Assembly (NCBI RefSeq): GCF_020966635.1
Contig: NZ_JAJKFQ010000011.1
Location: 1,054,001 to 1,118,000, forward strand
Length of the DNA stretch: 64,000 nucleotides
DNA from: Stieleria sp. JC731
Lineage (GTDB): Bacteria; Planctomycetota; Planctomycetia; Pirellulales; Pirellulaceae
Direction of reading: 5' to 3'
Part shown: positions 54,587 through 63,173 of the stretch, one piece after another
Numbering within the stretch: position 1 is the stretch's first letter
Layout: the number at the start of each line of letters is the position of its first letter
Made by a program: the position numbers and the translations under genes
The notes under the pieces: model-generated
Databases searched by the model: none
Told to the model about the DNA's origin: nothing
What the model saw: the letters and a program-made list of their open reading frames with translations, nothing else

Positions 54587-56617
54587 TCAGTGTTCGATGT
54601 GATACCGATGGCACGTGGTGCAGCTATCGCTCGCCGCGTTTTTAGTATGACAGGCTGCACACGTTTGCCTTTCTAAAGGCTCAAAATCGACTAGCGACGG
54701 GTCATGCTCGCCTTCCACATCACCATGTCCCTCGCTGACCTTGTGGCAATAAGTGCACTGCCCTAGTTGCGAAACGTTTAAATGGGGGCGATGCGAGAAT
54801 TTCGTAAAATCGCGTTTGCCTCCAACACTCGGGATCGCTTCCCACGACGCAGGCAGTCGTGTCGCGCCACTATGGCAATCTACGCAGGCTTTGACGGCCG
54901 GGACGTTCATGAACCGTTCTTTCAGCGGATCGGCGTCACTCAGTCCGCTAAACATTTCGATCAGGCCTTTTAATACTGGGTCGGTATGTCCTGATGCACG
55001 ATAGCGAATCGCCAATCGAAGGTCGTCCCGATACCAGCCACCCTCGCCGGCCATGGTGCCAGCGTCAAATTCAGGCGAGACATTCAGAGGCGTCAGTTCA
55101 GGTTCAGTGTGTTCGATCAGTGGATCATCGCTAGGGGATGATGCCAACGGATCGATCAACAATTCGTCATCGCTCGATTCCAGCAGCAGTGAGTCGGAGT
55201 TCAACAACGACGAGTCTTCGCTAAGTAAATCATCGTCATCGGCAACGACTTGGCGAACTTGTGATTGAAGGCGAAGTGCTTCTTTTATGTCAGCCGAAGC
55301 AGCTTTCGGTTTGAACCATTCGCGGCGAGCATCGATGATCAGTTGCGGCGGCAGAGTACGAAGGACGGAACCGAGTGGATGGTTGATCGTACCCGCAGTG
55401 GCAAGCCGGTTCTTAATCGCGAGATGTCCTTGTTGGCTAATTTCGTCGATCAGTCGTACCGTCGCTTCGGCAACCGATTTTGAAATTGCTTCGCTCTTGA
55501 TGTTCTCGGGATTCAAACTCGAAAGTTCACCATCAGGGATTTGGTGCAATGATTCGGCGGCCTGCTTGTCGGATCGGAGTAGCAATTCCATCAGCGGTGA
55601 GATCCGGCCATCGATGAATCCGGTTGCGGATTCAGGCCAGTTCTTTTGGCGTGCAGCCGTTTCGGTAGTGATCGAAGGCACCGCTAGCAGTTCGATTCCG
55701 GGGCCGATCGTGGTCTGCATCGAGGATTCATGGCAGGCGGCGCATCCGGTTTCGAAGGCAACGGTGCGCAGCAATTCGCCACGACGGTTGGTTTGCAAAC
55801 CGGCTACGACCTTGCGATCGGGATGGCAGCGGTTGCAGTCAAACCGAAGAGAACCGTTTTGCCAGCCCGGGAAATGTTTGTTTTGGTGGCTGGCATGACT
55901 AAATGCGATCGATCCGCCTCGTCCATACGGCCACTGGCCCCATTGCGGATGTGACCGATCGAATTGACCAAATTGGACGGCATGGCAGGTTTGACATTGG
56001 TTGTCGGTGACGGCAAGCAGGTGACCGTCGGCGCCATGGTGCTCTCGGTGACACACACTACATTCGATGTCGTCTTGGTCGATCGATGTTCCTGTACTTA
56101 CCAGTTGCGAAAGTTGAAAACCTGGACCTTCGCCCGAACGAAATTTATCAGCTGCAGCCAATCGAAACGACTCCGTCAGTTCGTCACGAACGGACTTGGG
56201 TAAGTTATGTGCCGCGCGAGCAAGGTTGGTATTGATCGTCCGGTGATGACAGTTTAGGCAGCGGTCCGATTGCTTCACGCCCTTATGTCCTGGCGTTTCG
56301 CTTGCGGATGAAAACCAAGCGGTTACGTTCAGAGACTCCGAGTCATGGCAGGCTGCGCAGCGTTCGCTGCCGACCGACCCTGCCAAGATTTGTGCGTGCG
56401 GCGAAGAGAGTTCTCCCGGTTTGAACAGCACTGCTGACGGGATAAACCAAATCGAACAGACGCTTAATACGAGCGCACCGACTCCCCCGCCCCAATACCA
56501 GCGACGTCGGCGCCCGAACCAAGTCAAACTTGGTTGTTGATCTGATTCTCCAAGCCATTGATCGTTTGGTCGATCGTTATCAGGAGGATCAGGGATTGTG
56601 AATTCGTTCTCACGCAT
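54587..56617 (-). CDS. Membrane-anchored decaheme c-type cytochrome
   Basis: The 676-residue protein has one transmembrane anchor at about 42-65 and ten CXXCH haem sites. Six are clustered at about 87, 120, 186, 208, 261 and 292 (CAACH, CLNCH, CSVCH, CQTCH, CNRCH, CAACH). Four lie near the C-terminus (CVDCH, CTYCH, CAACH, CTTCH). A long acidic Ser/Asp/Leu linker separates the two clusters. The haem domains would be in the periplasm, passing electrons along a wire. It is the last gene of an operon with the membrane cytochrome and the ferredoxin fusion; the terminal acceptor is unknown. Confidence 0.93.
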   Translation of the reverse strand: MRENEFTIPDPPDNDRPNDQWLGESDQQPSLTWFGRRRRWYWGGGVGALVLSVCSIWFIPSAVLFKPGELSSPHAQILAGSVGSERCAACHDSESLNVTAWFSSASETPGHKGVKQSDRCLNCHHRTINTNLARAAHNLPKSVRDELTESFRLAAADKFRSGEGPGFQLSQLVSTGTSIDQDDIECSVCHREHHGADGHLLAVTDNQCQTCHAVQFGQFDRSHPQWGQWPYGRGGSIAFSHASHQNKHFPGWQNGSLRFDCNRCHPDRKVVAGLQTNRRGELLRTVAFETGCAACHESSMQTTIGPGIELLAVPSITTETAARQKNWPESATGFIDGRISPLMELLLRSDKQAAESLHQIPDGELSSLNPENIKSEAISKSVAEATVRLIDEISQQGHLAIKNRLATAGTINHPLGSVLRTLPPQLIIDARREWFKPKAASADIKEALRLQSQVRQVVADDDDLLSEDSSLLNSDSLLLESSDDELLIDPLASSPSDDPLIEHTEPELTPLNVSPEFDAGTMAGEGGWYRDDLRLAIRYRASGHTDPVLKGLIEMFSGLSDADPLKERFMNVPAVKACVDCHSGATRLPASWEAIPSVGGKRDFTKFSHRPHLNVSQLGQCTYCHKVSEGHGDVEGEHDPSLVDFEPLERQTCAACHTKNAASDSCTTCHRYHIEH

Positions 56618-56707
56618 CGTGCATGACTGGAAACAAAATGTTGCGTTGGTTTGTTGGTCGGCAGGCGACGCCGCGATTGGGGATCAGGATTAATTCGAAC
56701 GCGGACG

Positions 56708-57538
56708 CTACCATGCGAACTGGAACACGGCAGCGATATGAACGATCGATATCAACAACAGCAGCAACGACATGATCGCATGGAAGACAATCCAAACGCG
56801 TAGTCGCAATTGCAAGGCATACTGGTAATCCAAGTCATCGCGTTGCCGAACAAGCGAAGCGAACTGTCCTGCGATGCTGCGGCCATCCTGCTCTAGGTAT
56901 CGGTGCAGATGGTTAAGGTCTCCGAGCAGTCTGCGCCGACGAGTTCCGGTGGGAACCAAGACGTAGGCAAACGAAGGGCTGGCGCTAAAAAATGGCCCCA
57001 GTGTCTTTTGGTAAAATGTTTCTAACACATCTTTCGCCGACGGCTCGGCAATCTTCTTCAGCATCGACTCGGCAGCCGTCGCCAGTTCTTTTCGAGTCCA
57101 TGGGATGCGGTCGAACCGATGTTCGTGACCTACGGCGGTCAATCGTTTGGGGAGCGTTCGGCTGATGTACAAACCATAGAAGCCACTAGCCGATACCATC
57201 ACGAAAAGCAGCGATAGGAACGATTCCAGCAAGCCATCGCCGATGATGCTGGGAACATGTAGCAAGTAGACTGCTGAGGTAAAGAAGCCCGTATAGATAT
57301 GGAATTGAGTCCAGGTGCTGGCTTTGCCTAATGGCCAAAATGGAATTCGCCGTCGGACCCCTAGCAGGATCAGCATCACCAATCCAGCAAAAACAGCGAA
57401 ACCGGAAACGAGGTGAGGTTCGCCAAGCCCATCACGTTCGCTTTTCACCCACATGCACATCAGTAAAATTGCGATTGCGGTTATTGCGATCGCGATAAAA
57501 CGACGTTTGCGAATCGATAGCGATAGTGAGCCAGACAT
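56708..57538 (-). CDS. Membrane cytochrome b-like protein of the redox operon
   Basis: From ATG 57538 (GGAAGGG upstream) this is a 276-residue integral membrane protein. Hydrophobic helices lie at about residues 11-30, 40-60, 85-105, 115-135 and 255-275, with a soluble loop between the fourth and fifth. His residues in or near helices (FHIYTGFF, LLHVPSII, FHAIM, IVHIAAV) could bind two b haems, as in cytochrome b561 or NapC/NrfD-like quinol modules. An open frame from 57562 would overlap the upstream gene by 22 bp but lacks a ribosome site. It bridges the cytoplasmic ferredoxin and the periplasmic cytochrome. Specific family unassigned. Confidence 0.75.
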   Translation of the reverse strand: MSGSLSLSIRKRRFIAIAITAIAILLMCMWVKSERDGLGEPHLVSGFAVFAGLVMLILLGVRRRIPFWPLGKASTWTQFHIYTGFFTSAVYLLHVPSIIGDGLLESFLSLLFVMVSASGFYGLYISRTLPKRLTAVGHEHRFDRIPWTRKELATAAESMLKKIAEPSAKDVLETFYQKTLGPFFSASPSFAYVLVPTGTRRRRLLGDLNHLHRYLEQDGRSIAGQFASLVRQRDDLDYQYALQLRLRVWIVFHAIMSLLLLLISIVHIAAVFQFAW

Positions 57539-57540
57539 GT

Positions 57541-59367
57541 TCAGCTTCGCCCTTCCAGCCATTGTGTGAGAGGCTTCGATTCGCTGAGGTCGATTCGGAC
57601 CAATGCATCATGAGGGCACGCCGCGACGCAGGCCGGTCCCGATGGCAGACCACGACACTGATCGCATTTCGTTGCCTTTTTAATCGGCCGACCAGACTGT
57701 TCGTCGACATAGGCACGGCCCTTTTTGTCGTTGATCTCAACCATCGCGATATTTTGATACGGGCATGCGGCAGAGCAGACTCCGCAACCGACGCAGATCG
57801 AATCATGGATGGAAACGACACCGGTATTCATATCGCGTGCGATCGCACCTGTAGGGCAACCGATCATGCACACGGGGTCGTTGCAGTGCATGCAAGCTTG
57901 CACAACTTGCAGCCGATCATGAACGGCACCCTGCCGAACAAACCGTGGGTTGTTGTCATGGACATCGGCACATGCGCGAACGCAGTCATCGCATCGCGTG
58001 CATCGATGGAGATCGATCACCATCGCGTCGCGACCATTGTTGAAGCGATTTTGCACGACGAATTCTAATAAGCTCGTCGATTCGAACGAACTACCCATGG
58101 ATTCTTGGGAGTCTTGTGGGCTCGTTTGCTTTTGAGTTGCTGGTTGAGTCCGGCGGTTTTCGGTGCGGTTGAGACGTCGATCTTTCAACGCGTCAGTCTT
58201 CGTCCCGACAAGGTGACCGACGACTTCAGGAAGTTCGTTTTTGCGAACGTGTGGTAAGACATCTGCAGCAAAAACTTCTACCGGGATTGCTAGGGCGTCG
58301 AGAAAGCCGACCGCTCGGAGCGAATGTTGGTACGGAATCGAAGGCATCGATTCGGGACGAAACGCGTTGTACGAGATCTCTTCGAGGCCGAAGAATTGTC
58401 CTTTCCCTAGATAGGCTGTTGTTTGGTGGCCTGCGCCGTGACGGACGCATAGTCGTCCAAAGCCGCTGCGCACAATGATCAGTTCGGTCGGGAATTGTCC
58501 TTGGTCAAGCACCAAAGGTTCCGACGCGATTTGTTCGTTTGGAGGTAGCTTGCGGGTTTTCTTGTAGTCTGCGTTCCATTCCAGTCGGCCATAAGACCGC
58601 AACTGGGTGGACTCGATTACGCGTGCCATGTTTTCTTCGGGAACAAAACGCAGCAGAGGAATTTCCCTGAGGTGTACCGGCAGCCAATGGTTGCGATAGT
58701 GATTTTCGAGAGTGTCGGCGAACTTGCGATCCCGACGGAGGACACGAAGACCTTGCCAGCGAATTTCGAGCAACGCCGCTTCTGTTTCGGCAATGACGGT
58801 GGCGGTCCGTGGTGAACGGTACATTGCTGCGACTTCGCCAAAAAGTTCGCCGGGGCCGAGGCTAACGTTTTCGTATCGATTGAAGATCGCGTCGGTGTCT
58901 TGAAGGAAGACTGCTTGCCGATCATCGATGTCACGGATCAATTTTGAACGATCGTTGGTCGCGTTGATGCTGACTTGTTCCGACGATCGACTTTCGCGAA
59001 AAGGTGAGCGGCCGAGATATCGCCGCAGTGCTTCCAGCCAATCGATCACACGTGTTGCTTCACGTCCGAGTTGACTTTCGGGTAGCGAATCGAGCAAGGC
59101 TCGGACGCTGCCGGTAATCACTAAAAAAGCGCTGTTGCCGTAGTCGCCCTCGCGGACAATGACTTCGCCCGGTTCGACACGGTGCAGTCTGCAGTCATAG
59201 CGGAGAATTCCGTCTAGCGGAGTCGCCTTGGGAAACGCCGATCGATCCATTCCGTTGAAAGGCGCCCGAGTGCGCAACCATGCCACATCGGCATCGGACA
59301 TCGATGCGTCGAGTGGTTTGTCCCAGCGACTGGGACGTTGCACGGGGATCGTTTGAGCCTTTTCCAT
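57541..59367 (-). CDS. Double cNMP-binding domain fused to a four-cluster ferredoxin
   Basis: The 608-residue protein starts with two cyclic-nucleotide-binding folds: about 40-235 (PGEVIVREGDYGNSAFLVITG ... GPGELFGEVAAMYRSPRTATV) and about 235-400 (second, more divergent). A linker follows, then a ferredoxin of four [4Fe-4S] motifs: CTRCDDCVRAC, CMHCNDPVCMIGC, CVGCGVCSAAC and CDQCRGLPSGPACVAAC. The last part resembles DmsB/NrfC/HybA electron-transfer subunits. No HTH is seen, so it is not a Crp transcription factor. A cNMP- or ligand-gated electron carrier on the cytoplasmic face is inferred. It is the first gene of the three-gene operon. Confidence 0.9.
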   Translation of the reverse strand: MEKAQTIPVQRPSRWDKPLDASMSDADVAWLRTRAPFNGMDRSAFPKATPLDGILRYDCRLHRVEPGEVIVREGDYGNSAFLVITGSVRALLDSLPESQLGREATRVIDWLEALRRYLGRSPFRESRSSEQVSINATNDRSKLIRDIDDRQAVFLQDTDAIFNRYENVSLGPGELFGEVAAMYRSPRTATVIAETEAALLEIRWQGLRVLRRDRKFADTLENHYRNHWLPVHLREIPLLRFVPEENMARVIESTQLRSYGRLEWNADYKKTRKLPPNEQIASEPLVLDQGQFPTELIIVRSGFGRLCVRHGAGHQTTAYLGKGQFFGLEEISYNAFRPESMPSIPYQHSLRAVGFLDALAIPVEVFAADVLPHVRKNELPEVVGHLVGTKTDALKDRRLNRTENRRTQPATQKQTSPQDSQESMGSSFESTSLLEFVVQNRFNNGRDAMVIDLHRCTRCDDCVRACADVHDNNPRFVRQGAVHDRLQVVQACMHCNDPVCMIGCPTGAIARDMNTGVVSIHDSICVGCGVCSAACPYQNIAMVEINDKKGRAYVDEQSGRPIKKATKCDQCRGLPSGPACVAACPHDALVRIDLSESKPLTQWLEGRS

Positions 59368-59643
59368 CGTTTCTTCGATAGGTGCTCCAAGCGATCAAAG
59401 TCAAGGCAGTCTGGGTAAGGCGGCATGCCTTTGGTGATCCTTCCGCTAAAAAACTTTGGTGCGGGACGCGTCATCCCGTTCGGCGGGTAATCAGTTCGGC
59501 TATCCCGGGGGGCATTGGTAAGCAAGGCAGTGTGTTGTCAGGCTGGCGCAGTCTTTGACCAGCGCTTCGGATATAGTCTGAAGAGTCGTTTGTTGACCAG
59601 GGTTGGTTTTCAAGTTCATTCATCAATGATTTGTGGCACCGGC

Positions 59644-61404
59644 ATGATTCGCCATTTCAGAAAAACATTCTTCGTAACGATCTGTCTCGGAGTCGTCGTT
59701 GGGGCCGGGTGCAATCGGTCCTCCGAGCCCGGCGATGCCGAGGTTTCTGCTGGTGAGACCGCGGGTGGAAGTGGATCTGTGCTGACGGGGGTCGAAAACG
59801 ACGCCGCCGGTAAGGCTGTGAATGCGACCGCTTCTGGAGCTGATCGTGGAAAAGTGACGGAGGGAAATCAGCCGAGCGAGTTGACGCCACCTGTTGTGGC
59901 GGGGGCGGCAAGTTCAGGGCTCGGTCAAACAGGGGCACCAGTTGAAGAGCTTCCGGTGACGCCCTTGGTGATGGCACCGGTCGATAGCGTCGATTCAAGT
60001 TCCGAGAAAATCGCCCTTGCCGGAAAGGATCAAGGTTCCGCAGCGGCGGGTGGCGATCAAGCCGATTTGGCCGATGAGCTTAATCGTCGTCAACTGCGAA
60101 GCGACTTTACTGCTCAGGAGTTGATCGATTGGCTGCAGTATTGTGATCGCGATATGGAGGCGATTGCTAAGGGGAAGACGCAGCTGAAGGATCCGATTGA
60201 GATCACGAAGATGCTGGAGGCGATTGCTCGCAAGAAGCTCGAGGCGTCACTGCAGTTGAAGAATCATGCTGACGCGACGACTGATCAGCAGACGGCGGGT
60301 TTGCGTGGACAGATTCAATCATTGTCACATTTGGCTTCGATGGGTGATCTTGCGAGTGCGAAGGCTTTGAAGGCCCTTGCGAAAGAGAATCTCAAGTCGC
60401 CGATCCCTTCGGTTTCTAGTGACAGCCGAATTGTGTTGATCGGTTTCGCGATTGATGAACTGCGAGCCGGTTCGGACGAGGCTGCTGACGAGATGTTGGA
60501 GCTTGTTAATTCGATCGAAGCATCTTCGCGGGTTGATATCCCAGCGGTATTGATGTTGGCAGAGGCTCGGCAAGTGCTCAGCGACTACGGGATGATTGAT
60601 AAGGCAGCCGCTGTTCGCGAGCGGATCTTGGCGCTGTATGGTAACTCGGAGGATCCCACGATTGCTCAGATCGCTTCGGATGCTGCTGGGACTGCCAAGT
60701 ACGACCGAGCGCGACGCTTGTTGGATGCGATTTTGGACAACGATGAAGTTGCAATTGCTCGATGGGTCGATGTTGTCGACGAGTTGCTAGCGGATTCACC
60801 TGATGTGTTCACGGTGCGGTTTTTGTTGGAGTCATCGTTGCACCTTGAGGTGTTTGATCGCGGGGAATTCGTCGAGGCGACTTTCGAGCGTTTGTCCGAT
60901 GCATTCAGTGGGGATGAATCGGCGATTGCGAAGGAGGTTTTGACAGCGCGTCAAGCGATGCAGGCGCGGAAGTCGGTTGTCGGGACGACATTTGATTTCG
61001 CGAAGTACCCGGTAATTGTCGGACAAAGTGTTGCTCCGCCGGACTACGAGGGCAAAGTTGTATTGATGCCTTTTTGGGTGATGCAGATCCCGGTTTCGCT
61101 ACAAATCGTTCCGAAGTTGAAAGAGATCGAACAGGCCGAAGCGGGGCGAGTTTCGATCATTGGGATGAATTTAGATCCCGAGGAGTCGCCACTACGAGAA
61201 TTTGTCGCTCGGAGCGGGCTTGGGTTCCCGAGTTTCCGCAGTGTTTCATCGAGTGAAGGTGGCGTCGCGAATCCTGTCGCGGCGGAATTCGGTTTGGTAT
61301 CGATGCCCTTTGTCGCCGTGATTGGCAAAGACGGAAAGGTAGCCGCGATTGATTTTTCCGGTCTACGTCTGGATCAAATCGTCGCCGACGAACTCGCCAA
61401 ATAG
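59644..61404 (+). CDS. Lipoprotein with a C-terminal thioredoxin-like domain lacking CxxC
   Basis: ATG 59644 is chosen because it gives a lipoprotein signal (MIRHFRKTFFVTICLGVVVGAGC); the frame is open 43 codons upstream without one. The protein is 586 residues. After a Gly/Ala/Ser-rich linker (about 25-140) comes a long helical TPR-like region (about 150-450). The C-terminal 130 residues have a TlpA/AhpC-like thioredoxin fold. In active forms the first strand ends F-W-x-x-W-C-x-x-C; here it reads LMPFWVMQIPVS, so both Cys are absent. A scaffold or sensor role is inferred. Divergent from the redox operon. Confidence 0.82.
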   Translation: MIRHFRKTFFVTICLGVVVGAGCNRSSEPGDAEVSAGETAGGSGSVLTGVENDAAGKAVNATASGADRGKVTEGNQPSELTPPVVAGAASSGLGQTGAPVEELPVTPLVMAPVDSVDSSSEKIALAGKDQGSAAAGGDQADLADELNRRQLRSDFTAQELIDWLQYCDRDMEAIAKGKTQLKDPIEITKMLEAIARKKLEASLQLKNHADATTDQQTAGLRGQIQSLSHLASMGDLASAKALKALAKENLKSPIPSVSSDSRIVLIGFAIDELRAGSDEAADEMLELVNSIEASSRVDIPAVLMLAEARQVLSDYGMIDKAAAVRERILALYGNSEDPTIAQIASDAAGTAKYDRARRLLDAILDNDEVAIARWVDVVDELLADSPDVFTVRFLLESSLHLEVFDRGEFVEATFERLSDAFSGDESAIAKEVLTARQAMQARKSVVGTTFDFAKYPVIVGQSVAPPDYEGKVVLMPFWVMQIPVSLQIVPKLKEIEQAEAGRVSIIGMNLDPEESPLREFVARSGLGFPSFRSVSSSEGGVANPVAAEFGLVSMPFVAVIGKDGKVAAIDFSGLRLDQIVADELAK

Positions 61405-61464
61405 CTCAGCCCCAAAGTACCCGGCACTCTCCGCGGGGCCGACATTCTCTACAGCCCATTCCAA

Positions 61465-61690
61465 AGGGGACATAGCACGTCACCTAAATTTCCATCAGGG
61501 ATTCCATCAGGGACATAGCACGTCGCCATTCTCAGGATCCTTTCATAGGGGACATAGCACGGGGACAATTCCACGGGGATATAGCACGTATGCAAGTGTC
61601 AAAGTTCATCGGGGAAAAGTGCTCAAGGGACAGGGCACGCGTTTCTCGTCGGGGACATTGCTTCCAGTTTCAGCGGGGACATAGCATCAT
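61465..61690. repeat. Irregular array of GGGGACATAGCAC motifs
   Basis: Variants of AGGGGACATAGCACGT occur about eight times at uneven 20-50-bp spacing: near 61465, 61510, 61546, 61574, 61610 (GGGGAAAAGTGCT), 61625 (GGGACAGGGCACG), 61650 (GGGGACATTGC) and 61675 (GGGGACATAGC). Unlike the other arrays it is a short direct motif without obvious inverted symmetry. It lies in the convergent gap after the TlpA-like lipoprotein gene. Confidence 0.7.
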
Positions 61691-61742
61691 AAGCAGCCTT
61701 TCTGGGGGCACTGTGCTCACGGTCTTTGCAGGGTTGCCTATG

Positions 61743-62747
61743 CTACGCTGCGGTTCTTTGGTCTTTTAGATCTATGTCTGGCAGGGCTGAGGGGCGGTAC
61801 CAGATCGCATTCTCAGGCAATTCACCAAGTTCAACGCGTTCAAAAACCATCACTTGAGGTTTACTGAAAAGGCTCTTGTGAATGTTTAGAAGATCGCGTA
61901 TCGCCTGCTCGGTTCTGAATAGTTTAACCGTCGTGCTTGGAGCGTATTTCAGGATCGTGTCGGTCAATTTGCTGCCAAGCCTATTGAGCGTGCGTCCCCG
62001 TTCTTCGCTGAATTGTGCAAGTGAGCTGTTAGCGTAGCCGGCAGGTACAACGCTCTTCAGTTTAAAGCCTGCAAGCTCAATCGAGTCGCAGTAATAGCTA
62101 GCAGGAAAGCCGAATTCGTAGATGCCGTACGGTTGGCTGTAGGGGTGGCCTTGCAAAAATTGGTAAAGTTCCGTCGCCGATTCGATGTAGGGCTCTCGGA
62201 TCACAACCCATTGGCCGCCAGTGTTCATTTTTTGGCGAATGCAGCTCGCGACGTAAGTGATGTTCCGGAAGTGATGAATGCAATTCCTGGTCACGACGGT
62301 ATCGAACTTCGTGCTGGACTCGTAAAATCCTTCCAGGGAGTTGGCAATCTTGATGCCCTGCGAATCCTCTCTGCTTCGTAAATAGCCAGTCCCCGTAATG
62401 AAGTGTGGATTTGGCTCCATAAGCGTCAAATTGGAAAATCCCCTTCGGTTCAAAGCCCACGAAAGGAAGCCGCTCCCGCCACCGATTTCCACCAGTGGCC
62501 GATCCGGGGCGACGCTAAAGATCTTTAGTAGCTTGAGCGTGTTTGCAAAGTCGTTGCTTTTGTAGTACCGGTTGAACGCTGCATCACGATCTGCCTCCCA
62601 GTACACCGATTTCAAAATTCGGTCGGCCAATTCATTGTTTTCTGCCAGTCGGTTTTCATTAACAATCATTTGCTCCGATATCGCAGGCTCTTCGCGTAAG
62701 CCAAACAGTGAGAGATCGTCCAATGCGATTTGAGGCTGAGTATTCAT
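61743..62747 (-). CDS. Class I SAM-dependent methyltransferase, possibly sugar-linked
   Basis: ATG 62747 (GGAG upstream) gives a 334-residue protein; the frame continues 50 codons upstream without family-like sequence. Motif I is VEIGGGSGFLSW (in a region beginning FNRYYKSND), followed by LTLMEPNPHF, a TVVTRNCIHHF loop and QWVVIREPY. This fits the putative sugar O-methyltransferase or SAM-MT class I group. No glycan cluster lies beside it. It sits between the GGGGACATAGCAC array and a Y1 transposase gene, so acquisition by transfer is possible but unproven. Confidence 0.82.
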   Translation of the reverse strand: MNTQPQIALDDLSLFGLREEPAISEQMIVNENRLAENNELADRILKSVYWEADRDAAFNRYYKSNDFANTLKLLKIFSVAPDRPLVEIGGGSGFLSWALNRRGFSNLTLMEPNPHFITGTGYLRSREDSQGIKIANSLEGFYESSTKFDTVVTRNCIHHFRNITYVASCIRQKMNTGGQWVVIREPYIESATELYQFLQGHPYSQPYGIYEFGFPASYYCDSIELAGFKLKSVVPAGYANSSLAQFSEERGRTLNRLGSKLTDTILKYAPSTTVKLFRTEQAIRDLLNIHKSLFSKPQVMVFERVELGELPENAIWYRPSALPDIDLKDQRTAA

Positions 62748-63173
62748 TGGGCATTCGATCTCCACAGGTGTCAATATTGACCCTGCTTTCAAGTGCAAGC
62801 AATTGATTCGACTGATGTGATATCTGTGTGGAAAGGCCCAGGTCCTAGGCTGCCACAAGATGTCTGCCGCATAGCAGGACGCTAGCGGAAGCATCAAAAA
62901 AGTCGCAACTCAGATCGCGACGCATGAGGGTAAACCCGAGTCGTGTCGCTGTGTTAGGTCGCGTTGCAAGATGATTGCTTTGTGGTGGCGAACCCGATTG
63001 TCCAACTCCGAAAAATATGCCGCCCGCAATCAATGAACTAAAAGCAGTTGTTGACCTTGGAATTCAAACATGTTGCAATAGCCGCTGACGTTGGATCAAA
63101 GGGAGGTATCCGGAAACTTCAATGCTGACACCGAATTGCAGCGATAAAGAATCCGATAACCGAGGCTTTGTCG
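62748..63173. other. Gap upstream of the transposase gene
   Basis: No gene is supported. A weak promoter-like pair, TTGACC at 63051 and TGCAAT at 63074 (17-bp spacer), could serve the transposase gene. No terminal inverted repeat was recognised here. Confidence 0.35.
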
